Source: Arthrobacter sp. zg-Y1110 (GTDB lineage Bacteria; Actinomycetota; Actinomycetes; Actinomycetales; Micrococcaceae). From it: a stretch of DNA of 64,000 nt. Each line of letters starts with the position of its first letter. Positions within the stretch are counted from its first letter, which is position 1. Positions 9,186 to 18,867 of the stretch are shown here, piece after piece. The notes under the pieces were generated by a model. That model was not told the origin of the DNA. It saw only the letters and a program-made list of their open reading frames with translations, and ran no database searches. The translations under genes were made by a program, and so were the position numbers. The stretch lies in the NCBI RefSeq assembly GCF_025244865.1, contig NZ_CP104272.1, forward strand, positions 3,442,100 to 3,506,099, read 5' to 3'.

Positions 9186-10114
9186 GGCTGGTCCGTTGCC
9201 GCGTCCGTGGCCGGGGCGGCGGGCGCCGTCCGCGATGCACCGGACGGGTCACCCGCCAGTTCCGCGGCCAGGTTGCGGCGGGCCCGTTCCTCCCAGAGCT
9301 GCCGTCCGGCGGGCGTCCGGTAGAGCGGATCGGCTGCGACAAGCCGCCGGACCACCCGGCGTCGTCCGGCAGTGAAGTCCTCGGCTGAAAGGTGCGCGTA
9401 CTCGGCGCGGACCGCCTGCAGGTAGGCGGCATACCCCGCTGGGTCGCGGGCCAGCACTGCCAGGTCCGCGTCCGTGAGCAGCGCTCCGTTGGCGTCCGCT
9501 GCAGCCGGATCATGGCTGGCGGTCAGGCGGACCAGCCGTGCGCATTCGGCGGTCTCGGCGGCAGTCACGCCCGCGCCGGAGAGCAGCTGCTCAGCCAGCC
9601 GGGCCGAGGCGCCCTCATCGGCACCGGCCCGGCCGGTGTACACGGCGTCGTGGAACCAGGCGGCCAGGGCCACGGGGCGGGGCACTTCGCCGCCGGCAAG
9701 CAGGTCCAGGGCCTCCAGGACCTGCAGCAGATGCCGGCGGTCGTGGTAGCGGCGGTGCGGTTCATTCCAGAGTTGAAGCAGGTGTTCGCCCAGCTCCGGT
9801 GTCCCGGGCAGCAGCCGGTTCCACCGGTGGCGCAGCGGGGCGGCAAGGGCGGAAGGGCGCTCCCTCGCCGGGATCCGGAGCCCGCTGGAAATGAGGATGC
9901 GGACCAGGTCGCCGCAGCTGACCGGCACGGCCCCCAGCGACACGAGCGCGTCATAGCGTTCCCGGGGCACGTCGTAGTGGTCGCCGTCGAACGCCCGGTC
10001 CGAGATGCCTGCCTCCCGGGTGAACGCGTGCAGCTCGTCCAACCCGGAGTTGGAGATCAGGTGCGAGAAGAGGGTGTTGTGCGCCGGCCACATCGGCGGA
10101 TCGATGTAGATCAT
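9182..10114 (-). CDS. DUF4031 and HD-domain fusion protein
   Basis: A 310-residue cytoplasmic protein. The first 85 residues (MIYIDPPMWPAHNTLFSHL at the start) match the DUF4031 family, a small domain of unknown function common in actinobacteria. Residues 115-250 look like an HD metal-dependent phosphohydrolase: YHDRRH (123-128), WFHDAVY (153-159) and a later SHD motif supply the expected His and Asp ligands. The substrate may be a nucleotide but is not known. The ATG at 10114 is the natural start because the conserved DUF4031 beginning follows at once. It is divergent from the beta-propeller gene and leads the operon with the MFS and MATE genes. Confidence 0.8.
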   Translation of the reverse strand: MIYIDPPMWPAHNTLFSHLISNSGLDELHAFTREAGISDRAFDGDHYDVPRERYDALVSLGAVPVSCGDLVRILISSGLRIPARERPSALAAPLRHRWNRLLPGTPELGEHLLQLWNEPHRRYHDRRHLLQVLEALDLLAGGEVPRPVALAAWFHDAVYTGRAGADEGASARLAEQLLSGAGVTAAETAECARLVRLTASHDPAAADANGALLTDADLAVLARDPAGYAAYLQAVRAEYAHLSAEDFTAGRRRVVRRLVAADPLYRTPAGRQLWEERARRNLAAELAGDPSGASRTAPAAPATDAATDQP

Positions 10115-10268
10115 GGACGCCGGGTTTCCGGCTGCAGCAACAGCATCTTGTATGTCTATCGCACCCGGGGCAGCAATTTCCATGCGGCGGCGCATCCGTC
10201 GGGCCGCCGGGCAGCCGGTCTTTGCGCAAACCCTTGTTCCGGGGACCCCCCGGTGCTGGAATAACCGC

Positions 10269-11414
10269 ATGGATGCCGTGCCCGAGGCCATGCCCGCCGC
10301 CGAACCCGCCGCCAAACCCGCTGCCGCATCCCCCGGCGCCTCCACCGTGGTCGCCATCGGAACCCGCAAGGGCCTGTGGCTGGCCACGAGCCCCGACCGC
10401 CGCAACTGGGAGCTGCGCGGGCCGGAATTTGCGATGACGGAGGTCCCGTCCCTGGCCTTTGACGCCCGCAGCGGCACCCCGCGTCTGCTGGCCGGTGTGC
10501 GGTCCGAGTGGTGGGGCACCAATGTCGCGATTTCGGACGACCTGGGGCGGACCTGGCAGGAACCCGAGCAGGCGGCCATTGCCTTTCCGGAGGACACCAG
10601 CGCCTCGCTGGAGCGCATCTGGCAGCTGGCGCCGGACAGCGCGGACCGGCCGGGCGTTGTCTGGGCGGGCTGCGAACCGATCTCCGTGTTCCGCTCCGAG
10701 GACGGCGGCAAGCACTTCGAACTGGTGCGGGGGTTGTGGGACCACCCGCACCGCACCCAGTGGGGCGCCGGCTACGGCGGCCCGGCCGCCCATACGGTCC
10801 TGCCGAGCCCGAGCGACGATTCCGTCCACGTGGCGATCAGCAGCGGCGGGGTCTACCGCTCCGATGACCGCGGGGAGACCTGGGACGCATTCAACACCGG
10901 CATCATCGCGGACTTTATGCCGGAGAAATATCCCGCGTTCGGGCAGTGCGTGCACAAGGTAGCCCGGGACGCGGGCAACCCGCAGCGGCTATACGCCCAG
11001 AACCACGGCGGGGTGTACCGCAGCGACGACGCCGGCGGACAGTGGTTGTCCATTGCGGACGGCCTTCCCGCGGATTTCGGTTTCGTGATGCTTGCCCACC
11101 CCACCCGCCCGGATACCATCTGGACCATTCCGCTGGGTTCGGCGGGGGAACGCAATCCGCCGCAGGGCCGCCCGGCGGTATACCGCAGCACCGATGCAGG
11201 CGGGAGCTGGGAGCGGTTCGACGCCGGCCTGCCCGCCTATGATTTCAACGCCGTGCTCCGTGATGCGGCCGATGTGGACGACGCCGATCCCGCCGGCATC
11301 TACTTCGGCACCCGCGGAGGCGAAGTCTATGCCAGCGCCGACGAGGGCGAGACCTTCAATCTGGTGGCCGCCAATCTTCCGGATGTGCTCTGTGTCCGCG
11401 CAGTTGCGGCCTGA
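10269..11414 (+). CDS. BNR/Asp-box beta-propeller protein
   Basis: A 381-residue protein built of repeated beta-sheet blades. At least six Asp-box-like turns are visible (SDDLGRTW, SEDGGKHF, SDDRGETW, SDDAGGQW, STDAGGSW, SADEGETF), as in sialidases and photosystem-assembly-type propellers, but the arginine triad of true sialidases is not evident. There is no signal peptide; a Pro/Ala-rich N-terminal stretch of about 30 residues precedes the fold, so it should be cytoplasmic. The ATG at 10269 begins that stretch. Its last 23 bases overlap the start of the MoaD-like gene, so the two are coupled. Its function is unknown; it could be a scaffold or enzyme for the partner ubiquitin-like protein. 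Confidence 0.8.
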   Translation: MDAVPEAMPAAEPAAKPAAASPGASTVVAIGTRKGLWLATSPDRRNWELRGPEFAMTEVPSLAFDARSGTPRLLAGVRSEWWGTNVAISDDLGRTWQEPEQAAIAFPEDTSASLERIWQLAPDSADRPGVVWAGCEPISVFRSEDGGKHFELVRGLWDHPHRTQWGAGYGGPAAHTVLPSPSDDSVHVAISSGGVYRSDDRGETWDAFNTGIIADFMPEKYPAFGQCVHKVARDAGNPQRLYAQNHGGVYRSDDAGGQWLSIADGLPADFGFVMLAHPTRPDTIWTIPLGSAGERNPPQGRPAVYRSTDAGGSWERFDAGLPAYDFNAVLRDAADVDDADPAGIYFGTRGGEVYASADEGETFNLVAANLPDVLCVRAVAA

Positions 11415-11742
11415 CGCTCGCGGCCGCGGCCACGGGTGCGCCGACGTCGAGCTGTTGCTCCCTGCGGCGCTGGCCGACGCCGCGGACGGACGGCGCCTGT
11501 TGACCCTTCGCCCCAGGCCTGGCGAAGGGACACCGGAAAACACCACCGTTGCGGATGTCCTGGCGCTCCTGCAGTCCGATTTCGCGGGCGTGTACCGCCG
11601 GATCTGCGACGAGACCGGGGAGCTGCGCCGCTATGTGAATCTGTACCTGGACGGCGATGACATCCGGGACCTGGACGGTGCTTCCACCGTGCTGCCCGCC
11701 CGTGCGGAACTGCTGGTCCTGCAGTCGATCGCCGGCGGATGA
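11392..11742 (+). CDS. MoaD/ThiS-like small sulfur-carrier protein
   Basis: A protein of about 116 residues with a ubiquitin-like beta-grasp pattern. The conserved parts are VELLLPAALAD near the N-terminus, VNLYLDGDDIRDLDG in the middle and the C-terminal Gly-Gly (SIAGG), the end that is adenylated and converted to a thiocarboxylate in MoaD and ThiS. It is longer than classical MoaD (about 80 residues) because of an insert with a LRPRPGEGTPENTTV loop. The GTG at 11392 is the likely start and lies inside the upstream propeller gene. No moaE, moeB or thiF/thiG partner is nearby, so a role in molybdopterin or thiamine synthesis is not indicated by context. Confidence 0.8.
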   Translation: MSAQLRPDARGRGHGCADVELLLPAALADAADGRRLLTLRPRPGEGTPENTTVADVLALLQSDFAGVYRRICDETGELRRYVNLYLDGDDIRDLDGASTVLPARAELLVLQSIAGG

Positions 11743-11757
11743 GGATAGTTAAAAGGG

Positions 11758-11794
11758 AACGGGCGCTTTACGCATTTCGCGTAAAGCGCCCGTT
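11758..11794. terminator. bidirectional hairpin terminator
   Basis: A perfect inverted repeat: AACGGGCGCTTTACGC at 11758-11773, a five-base loop ATTTC, and its exact complement at 11779-11794. It sits between two convergent genes (MoaD-like on plus, Rpf-like on minus), so it can stop transcription from both sides. The T-run on either side is short. Confidence 0.85.
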
Positions 11795-11850
11795 CTGCTT
11801 CGATCTCCGCACTAAGGCGGAACATCTACCGAAGACTCACGCTGGCCTAA

Positions 11851-12870
<1,020 letters not shown>

Positions 12871-13305
12871 TTATCGAGATCAAATCGAGATCAAGTATGC
12901 ACGAATCGTTATCTTTTCCAGATCCGCGTAAATAAGCGCGAGAAGTACAATCAACACCCGTTTTTGTAGATTCCGTCACATATTCGGTTTTGGCGTTTAG
13001 GACCCGTTTTCCGTGATCCGGGTCATCTCCGGGCAGTGAGGAATGCCACCAAAACGACGGCGGCAGACGCCGTGCGGCCGTCCGCCGCCTGCAGCTTCTT
13101 GCCGACACTTGCTCCCCGCCCCATGTGCGACAGGCATACCGTTATTCAGGGTGCCTCTGATCAGGCTCCGGTGATCGCGCCGATAATGGTGCCCGGGTTG
13201 CGGCAGGTGCCGGGGAGCCAGCCGCGCCCCGGCCCGGGAAGGGCACTGCCGCCGCGTTTTTCCACTTCTGGACAGTGCAGGCGGACCGGTCTAACGTTGG
13301 TCCTC
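12871..13305. other. non-coding interval between the Rpf leader and the KimA-like gene
   Basis: This stretch separates two divergent genes. The part nearest the leader (about 12880-13000) is distinctly AT-richer than its surroundings and probably holds the rpf promoter. An open frame running through 13036-13305 has no ribosome-binding site and non-gene-like composition. Just before the permease, TAACGT (13292-13297) lies nine bases upstream of the GTG and could be a -10 element of a leaderless transcript. Confidence 0.5.
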
Positions 13306-15303
13306 GTGCTCACATTCTTCAATGCGCTCAAACGCATTCTGGTCGGGCGTCCTTACGGCAACGAACGGCTCTCGCACACCCTCCTCCCCAAGCGGATTGC
13401 GCTCCCGGTTTTCGCCTCGGACGCCCTCTCATCTGCTGCCTACGCGCCCGATGAGATTCTCCTTACCCTGGCGCTGGCCGGCGTCGCTGCCGTGACCCTC
13501 TCCCCCTGGGTGGGGCTGGCCGTTATTGTCGTCCTGCTCACGGTGGTGGCGTCCTACCGCCAGAACGTCCATGCCTATCCGTCCGGCGGCGGAGACTACG
13601 AAATTGCGAGCACCAACCTGGGCAAGCCCGCCGGCCTGACCGTCGCCTCCGCACTGCTGGTGGACTACGTGCTCACCGTCGCTGTGTCGATGTCCTCGGC
13701 GGCGTCCTACCTTGTGACGGCCATCCCCGCACTGCACGGCACCCAGGCCACCATCGCCGTGATCGGGGTGGCCGTACTGGTCCTGGTGAACCTGCGCGGC
13801 ATTCGGGAGGCCGGCGCCTTATTTGCCGTACCCACCTACATCTTCATGATCTCCGTACTGGGCATGTGCCTCACCGGCTTCCTCCAGTTCCTCAGCGGAG
13901 ACCTCCGCCAGGCCCCCTCGGCGTCCTTCGAACTGGTGCGGGAATCCGGTTTCGACGAAGGGCTCGTAGGACTTGCCGGCGTCCTCCTGCTGCTGCGGGC
14001 CTTTTCCTCGGGCGCAGCCGCACTGACCGGCGTTGAAGCCATCAGTAACGGCGTCCCCACGTTCCGCAAACCCAAGAGCGCCAATGCCGCCACCACCCTG
14101 TTGCTCCTGGGCGTGATTTCCGCGGCCATGATCGGCGGGATCATCGCCATGGCCAACCTCACCAAGGTCCATGTAGCCCAGGACCCGGCCACCCAGCTCA
14201 CGTTCAACGGTTCCCCCGTGGGCGAGGACTACGTGCAGCATCCGGTGATCAGCCAGTTGGCGGAGACCATCTTCGGCGATGGCAGCATCGCGTTCTACCT
14301 GGTTGTGGCCGCCACCGGGCTGATCCTGGTCTTTGCCTCCAACACCGCATTCAACGGCTTCCCCGTGCTGGCCTCGATCCTGGCCAAGGACGGGTTCCTC
14401 CCGCGCCAGATGCGCACCCGCGGGGACCGGCTGGCGTTCAGCAACGGCATCATTTCGCTCGGTCTGGGCGCCCTGGTGCTCGTCGTGGCCTTCGACGCCG
14501 ATGTCACCCAGCTGATCCAGCTCTATATTGTCGGGGTCTTCGTTTCCTTCACCGCCAGCCAGCTGGGTATGATCCGGCACTGGACCGGCAAGCTGCGCAC
14601 AGAGCGGGACAAGGACGTACGACGCCGGATGCAGCGTTCCCGGGCGATCAACTCCCTCGGCTTCGGCATGACGGCCCTGGTGCTGCTCATCGTCATCATC
14701 ACCAAGTTCACCCACGGCGCATGGATTGCCCTGCTGGCCATGGCCGTGCTCTACGTGATCATGTACAGCATCAGGGTCCACTACGACACGGTTGCCCGCG
14801 AGCTGGCGCTCAGTGCTGACGACCACGGCCTGGCCCTGCCCTCCCGGGTCAATGCGGTGATCCTGATTTCGCAGGTCCACAAGCCTGCCCTGCGGGCAAT
14901 TGCCTATGCGCGGGCATCCCGTCCCTCCAGCCTGAACGCGATCATTGTGGATCTTGATCCGGAGGACACCCGCCGCACGCTGGCTGACTGGGAGCGGCTG
15001 CAGATTCCCGTGCCGCTGACGGTCCTTTCCTCGCCGTACCGCGAGACCATCTCCCCCGTGCTGGCGTACCTGCGCGATGCCCGGCGCAACTCCCCGCGGG
15101 AACTGTTCGTGGTCTACATTCCGGAGTACGTTGTGGGCCGTTGGTGGGAGCAGTTGGTGCACAACCAGACCGCCCTGCGCATCAAAGCCCGGCTGCACTT
15201 CGAGCCGGCCATCATGGTTGCCTCCGTGCCTTGGCAGCTGGCCTCGAGCCACGATGCCCACGGAGAGCCGGCCGGCGGTCCCGGCGCCTCAAACCGGGGC
15301 TAG
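13306..15303 (+). CDS. APC-superfamily permease, KimA-like potassium transporter
   Basis: A 665-residue membrane protein with about twelve helices in its first 460 residues and a soluble C-terminal region of about 200. The N-terminal block (FASDALSSAAYAPDEILL), YPSGGGDYEIAS, LLVDYVLTVAVSMSSA and ALTGVEAISNGVP closely follow the pattern of Bacillus subtilis KimA (YdaO), a proton-coupled potassium importer that binds c-di-AMP in its cytosolic domain. An amino-acid permease role is the alternative. The GTG at 13306 precedes the conserved start; a TTG at 13297 is in frame. No ribosome-binding site is seen, so the message may be leaderless. It is divergent from the Rpf gene with its structured leader. 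Confidence 0.82.
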   Translation: MLTFFNALKRILVGRPYGNERLSHTLLPKRIALPVFASDALSSAAYAPDEILLTLALAGVAAVTLSPWVGLAVIVVLLTVVASYRQNVHAYPSGGGDYEIASTNLGKPAGLTVASALLVDYVLTVAVSMSSAASYLVTAIPALHGTQATIAVIGVAVLVLVNLRGIREAGALFAVPTYIFMISVLGMCLTGFLQFLSGDLRQAPSASFELVRESGFDEGLVGLAGVLLLLRAFSSGAAALTGVEAISNGVPTFRKPKSANAATTLLLLGVISAAMIGGIIAMANLTKVHVAQDPATQLTFNGSPVGEDYVQHPVISQLAETIFGDGSIAFYLVVAATGLILVFASNTAFNGFPVLASILAKDGFLPRQMRTRGDRLAFSNGIISLGLGALVLVVAFDADVTQLIQLYIVGVFVSFTASQLGMIRHWTGKLRTERDKDVRRRMQRSRAINSLGFGMTALVLLIVIITKFTHGAWIALLAMAVLYVIMYSIRVHYDTVARELALSADDHGLALPSRVNAVILISQVHKPALRAIAYARASRPSSLNAIIVDLDPEDTRRTLADWERLQIPVPLTVLSSPYRETISPVLAYLRDARRNSPRELFVVYIPEYVVGRWWEQLVHNQTALRIKARLHFEPAIMVASVPWQLASSHDAHGEPAGGPGASNRG

Positions 15304-15360
15304 GCGCACCGCTCGGGCCAGGGCCTAAGGCACCGGCCGCGGTTCCCTTCCGGGGTCCGC

Positions 15361-15981
15361 TTACTTCCCTGCGCGGCCGGCCAGGATGGACCGGTAGGCG
15401 TATTCAGTAAGCCTGCCGTCCTGCACGGCCTGCTCCACGGCAGCAAATGAGCGTGCACCGGCGTCGTTGCTGTACGGGAAATGGATGAGTTCGGCTATGA
15501 GCTCCCATTCCTCGGTGATGGAGTCAATGAGATCATCCGGGGTTTCCTCGGCGGACGGACCGCCGCCCAGGACCGTCCACGCGTCGTCGGGCACCCGGTA
15601 GGCCTGCAGCCGGTCCAGGTCCGCCTCGAGTGCCTCAAGGGAGTCGTACTCGGTCTGCGCCACGACCGGAACGGAGCCGTCCGGTGTCGCCAGCTGGCTG
15701 ACGAAGGTGCTCTCGGAGGACGGGTAGATGGAGGTGGGGACGGGTTCGCCTTCCTCCAGGTACGCCGGCAGCTGGGACGGCATCCAGTACCAGGCATCGC
15801 CCTGGTCCGGGCCGCCGGGCTGGTCCCGCTCACTGATCCAGCCGCGGGCGGTGAGCAGCGCCTCTGCCTCATCGCTGAAGTACGCGGTTTCGCCGCGCAG
15901 CAGGGCATTGACTTCATGCTCGGCGCGGCGGGCCTGCTTCTTCTTGGAGACGGCCTTCTTGCGGGGCTTGGACTTGGGCAT
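15361..15981 (-). CDS. conserved hypothetical protein with basic N-terminus
   Basis: A 206-residue soluble protein I do not recognise. It starts with a Lys/Arg-rich stretch (PKSKPRKKAVSKKKQARRAE), followed by an acidic, Trp-containing body with no membrane helix or known catalytic motif. The basic arm could contact nucleic acid, which is only an inference from charge. AGGAG lies eight bases before the ATG, supporting the start. It converges on the KimA-like gene and is followed on the same strand by nothing closely coupled; dnaB lies 69 bases upstream, also on minus. Confidence 0.7.
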   Translation of the reverse strand: MPKSKPRKKAVSKKKQARRAEHEVNALLRGETAYFSDEAEALLTARGWISERDQPGGPDQGDAWYWMPSQLPAYLEEGEPVPTSIYPSSESTFVSQLATPDGSVPVVAQTEYDSLEALEADLDRLQAYRVPDDAWTVLGGGPSAEETPDDLIDSITEEWELIAELIHFPYSNDAGARSFAAVEQAVQDGRLTEYAYRSILAGRAGK

Positions 15982-16050
15982 GGCGGATCTCCTGGGGGAA
16001 GCGGTGGGCGGTAAGCGGTGGTAGGCGGGGACGAGGGGCCGGGGCCGCGG

Positions 16051-17433
16051 CTAGAAGCCGCTGCCGCCCTCAACCGCCATGTTCGAGAAGCGGGAATAGT
16101 GGCCCTGGAACCCCACCACGATGGTTTTGGTGGGGCCGTTACGGTGCTTGGCCACAATGACGTCGGCCTCGCCGGCACGCGGCGATTCCTTGTCGTAGAT
16201 GTCCTCGCGGTGGAGCAGGATGACCATATCCGCATCCTGCTCGATGGAACCCGATTCACGCAGGTCGGAAACCATCGGTTTCTTGTCGGTACGCTGCTCC
16301 GAACCACGGTTCAGCTGTGACAACGCGATCACGGGTACTTCCAGTTCCTTGGCCAGCAGCTTCAGCGCACGCGAGAACTCGGAAACTTCCTGCTGGCGGG
16401 ACTCCACCTTTTTGCCCGAGGACATCAGCTGCAGGTAGTCCAGCACCACGAGCTTGAGGTCATGGCGCTGCTTGAGGCGACGGCACTTGGCTCGGATTTC
16501 CATCAGGGACATGTTCGGGCTGTCGTCGATAAACAGCGGCGCGTCATTCATCCGGCCCATCGTGGTGGCGATCTTGCCCCACTGTTCGTCCTTGATGGTG
16601 CCCTTGCGCAGGTCCTGAAGCCCGATGGTCGCTTCGGCCGAAAGCAGGCGCATGGCGATTTCGTTGCGGCCCATTTCGAGGGAGAAGAAGACGGTGGTCA
16701 TGTTGTTCTTGATGGCCGCGGACCGAGCGAAGTCCAGCGCGAAGGTGGACTTGCCGACGGCAGGACGGGCAGCGATAACGATCATCTGTCCCGGGTGCAG
16801 GCCCTGGGTGAGCTCGTCCAGTTCGTAGAAGCCGGTGGGTACGCCGGTCATGCCTTCGCCGCGGTGTCCGGCGGACTCAATCTCGTCCACCGTGCCCTCG
16901 ATGATGTCCTTCAGGGGCACGTAGTCTTCAGCAGTCCGCCGCTCGGCCACGGCGTAGATTTCGGCCTGGGCAGCGTTGACGATGTCATCCACTTCCATGC
17001 CCTCGTTGGAGTAGCCCAACTGGACAATCTTGGTGCCTGCGCCAACAAGGCGGCGGAGAACCGCCCGCTCACGCACGATTTCGGCATAGAAGCCGGCATT
17101 GGCCGCGGTGGGAACGGACTGGATCAGCTCGTGCAGGTAGGCCGGTCCGCCGATCCGGCCAATCTCGCCCCGCTTGGTGAGTTCATCCGAAACGGTGACG
17201 GCGTCGGCCGGTTCCCCGCGGCCGTAGAGATCAATGATGGCCTCATAGATGGCCTCATGTGCAGGGCGGTAGAAGTCCAGGCCCCGCAGGACTTCCACGC
17301 AGTCTGCGATGGCGTCCTTGGAGAGCATCATGCCGCCAAGCACCGATTGTTCTGCGACCAGGTCCTGCGGCGGTGTCCTCGCGAAGTCCGGACTTGATGT
17401 TGATGCCGGGGAGTCCGTATGCGTGAGCGACAC
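16051..17433 (-). CDS. dnaB: replicative DNA helicase DnaB
   Basis: The 460-residue hexameric helicase that unwinds DNA at the replication fork. Residues 20-125 are the N-terminal primase-interacting domain (DLVAEQSVLGGMML). The RecA-like motor starts near 190, with Walker A ARPAVGKST at 222-230, a Walker B-like LVVLDYLQLM, and the DnaB family segment LSQLNRGSE. I start at the GTG at 17433 because GAAAGG lies six bases upstream; an ATG 15 bases further out has no such site. There is no intein. Upstream lies a dense cluster of DnaA boxes, suggesting DnaA controls it or binds there for another reason. Confidence 0.95.
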   Translation of the reverse strand: MSLTHTDSPASTSSPDFARTPPQDLVAEQSVLGGMMLSKDAIADCVEVLRGLDFYRPAHEAIYEAIIDLYGRGEPADAVTVSDELTKRGEIGRIGGPAYLHELIQSVPTAANAGFYAEIVRERAVLRRLVGAGTKIVQLGYSNEGMEVDDIVNAAQAEIYAVAERRTAEDYVPLKDIIEGTVDEIESAGHRGEGMTGVPTGFYELDELTQGLHPGQMIVIAARPAVGKSTFALDFARSAAIKNNMTTVFFSLEMGRNEIAMRLLSAEATIGLQDLRKGTIKDEQWGKIATTMGRMNDAPLFIDDSPNMSLMEIRAKCRRLKQRHDLKLVVLDYLQLMSSGKKVESRQQEVSEFSRALKLLAKELEVPVIALSQLNRGSEQRTDKKPMVSDLRESGSIEQDADMVILLHREDIYDKESPRAGEADVIVAKHRNGPTKTIVVGFQGHYSRFSNMAVEGGSGF

Positions 17434-17625
17434 TGTGACCCTTTCCATAAAGGCTAAGACGTTTCGATCCCTGCCCTGCCGGAGGGCTTGCTTATCTCTA
17501 TCAGCCCGCACTGACTTTCCGCCGGAACGGCGGCGGCGGTGCTGACGGATCCGAGCCGGCGGACATGCGTCTGAAGAAGGGATTCACCGCAACCGTATGC
17601 CTCCTGCGGCCTGCCGACAAACGAG

Positions 17626-17870
17626 TTATCCACAGGTCCTGTGGACAGTCTGTGCATAACGCGGCGTGTCTTGTGCACAGGCTGGGTATAAGCATGTGGA
17701 TAAATCTTAGTTTTTTCCACAAAAGGGCCTCTGACTAGGGCAAACGCTTGTCCACACCTGTGTAAACAAACTATTTTTCCGCCGCGCCGGACTGCCGGCG
17801 CCGTGTTGACAGGAGCTCCAAACAGGCCTAGGGGTGCCGAAATCCACAAATATCCCCCGCGATATCCACA
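17626..17870. promoter_or_regulatory. cluster of nine DnaA-box-like sequences
   Basis: Nine 9-mers fit or nearly fit the DnaA box TTATCCACA: exact copies at 17626-17634 (plus) and 17695-17703 (minus); the allowed TTATGCACA at 17651-17659 (minus) and TTTTCCACA at 17713-17721; the actinomycete-preferred TTGTCCACA at 17748-17756; and weaker forms CTGTCCACA (17640-17648, minus), TTGTGCACA (17671-17679), AAATCCACA (17840-17848) and ATATCCACA (17862-17870). An AT-rich patch lies between the boxes. Confidence 0.85.
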
Positions 17871-17953
17871 ACAGCCGCCTCAGCGGACGATGGATTGCGG
17901 GCATCTGCTGCCGGGGCGTGGAGAACGGGGGCCGCAGCAGCGGCCCCCCACAC

Positions 17954-17992
17954 AAAAAAGCACCCTCCTGCCCGAAGGCAGGAGGGCGCTTT
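17954..17992 (-). terminator. Rho-independent terminator of the rpsF-ssb-rpsR-rplI operon
   Basis: On the minus strand a GC-rich hairpin (arms 17957-17972 and 17977-17992, core CCCTCCTGCC with loop CGAA) is followed by six T residues (A-run at 17954-17959 on plus). It starts 18 bases after the rplI stop, exactly where the operon should end. Confidence 0.92.
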
Positions 17993-18009
17993 AGTGTCTG
18001 CGTCAGACG

Positions 18010-18459
18010 TTAGCCTGCAACGACCTCGAGGTCGATGACGGCTGCAACATCGTTGTGCAGGCGGACGTTGGCCTGGAAGGAACCAACCGACTTGATGTGC
18101 GTCGGGAGTTCAACCTTGCGCTTGTCGATGGCGCCGAGACCGGCGGCTTCGACAGCAGCGGCAACGTCGCCGGGCTTGACGGTACCGAAGAGGCGTCCGG
18201 ACTCGCCGGCCTTGACGGTCAGCTTGACCGGCTTGGCGGAGAGAGCAGCAGCCTGCTTCTGAGCATCTTCCAGGGAAGCGTGCTCGCGGGCAGCGCGGGC
18301 AGCCTTGATGGACTCAACCTGCTTCTCGCCACCCTTGGTCCAGGTCAGAGCGAAGCCGCGGGGCAGGAGGTAGTTACGTGCGTAACCGTCCTTAACCTCG
18401 ATGACGTCGCCGGCAGCGCCGAGACCGGTTACTTCGTGGGTCAGAATGAGCTTTGCCAT
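18010..18459 (-). CDS. rplI: 50S ribosomal protein L9
   Basis: A 149-residue protein of the large ribosomal subunit that binds 23S rRNA. The N-terminal domain [20 protein letters not shown] plus the [13 protein letters not shown] loop is the L9 signature. A long helix follows, then the C-terminal domain. Length is normal. It is the last gene of the rpsF-ssb-rpsR-rplI operon and has a strong terminator 18 bases after its stop. Start: ATG at 18459 with GGAA upstream. Confidence 0.97.
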   Translation of the reverse strand: MAKLILTHEVTGLGAAGDVIEVKDGYARNYLLPRGFALTWTKGGEKQVESIKAARAAREHASLEDAQKQAAALSAKPVKLTVKAGESGRLFGTVKPGDVAAAVEAAGLGAIDKRKVELPTHIKSVGSFQANVRLHNDVAAVIDLEVVAG

Positions 18460-18477
18460 GAGTTAGGTTCCTTTCCT

Positions 18478-18717
18478 TTAGCCGCGGCCAGCGCCGGAGT
18501 AAGGCAGGAGAGCAACTTCGCGGGCATTCTTGATTGCCTGGGCGATCTTGCGCTGTTCCTGCACGGAGACGCCAGTTACGCGACGAGCGCGGATCTTTCC
18601 GCGGTCGGAAATGAACTTGCGCAGCAATGCTACGTCCTTGTAGTCGATGACAGTGATGTCAGCGGCCTTCAAGGGATTGGACTTTGGTTTGGGCTTGCGA
18701 AGTTCAGCCTTAGCCAT
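18478..18717 (-). CDS. rpsR: 30S ribosomal protein S18
   Basis: A 79-residue small-subunit protein that pairs with S6 on the 16S rRNA platform. [18 protein letters not shown] and the [20 protein letters not shown] segment are the S18 core. The N-terminal zinc-type cysteines found in some paralogues are absent. The ATG at 18717 follows AAGGAG; an in-frame ATG 39 bases upstream gives a non-homologous extension and was not used. It lies between ssb and rplI. Confidence 0.97.
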   Translation of the reverse strand: MAKAELRKPKPKSNPLKAADITVIDYKDVALLRKFISDRGKIRARRVTGVSVQEQRKIAQAIKNAREVALLPYSGAGRG

Positions 18718-18867
18718 CGTGGAGCTCCTTATGTCTAGTGGAGCCCGTGGATACATTTTCCACGGGATGGGCTCGACGGCGGTTGCCGTCTGAGGATGGC
18801 GCCCGAAGGCGCCGGGTGAAGGGCCGCTTCTCCCGAATGGGGGTTGCCGCTCTTCGGATGAAGAGGT

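Larger units (their letters stand above)
17434..18009. other. 576-bp non-coding interval between dnaB and rplI
   Basis: No gene is supported here. It holds the dnaB upstream region, the DnaA-box cluster (17626-17870), an AT-rich core around 17685-17730, and the rplI terminator at its far end. A minus-strand open frame at 17454-17849 reads through the DnaA boxes, lacks a ribosome-binding site and looks like chance. Confidence 0.8.

Noticed and set aside
13036..13305. A 90-residue N-terminal extension of the KimA-like protein
   Set aside because: The extension lacks family similarity and has irregular composition; the conserved protein starts at 13306.
17454..17849. A 131-residue minus frame in the dnaB-rplI gap
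   Set aside because: It reads through the DnaA boxes, lacks a ribosome-binding site and shows no coding bias or known motif.
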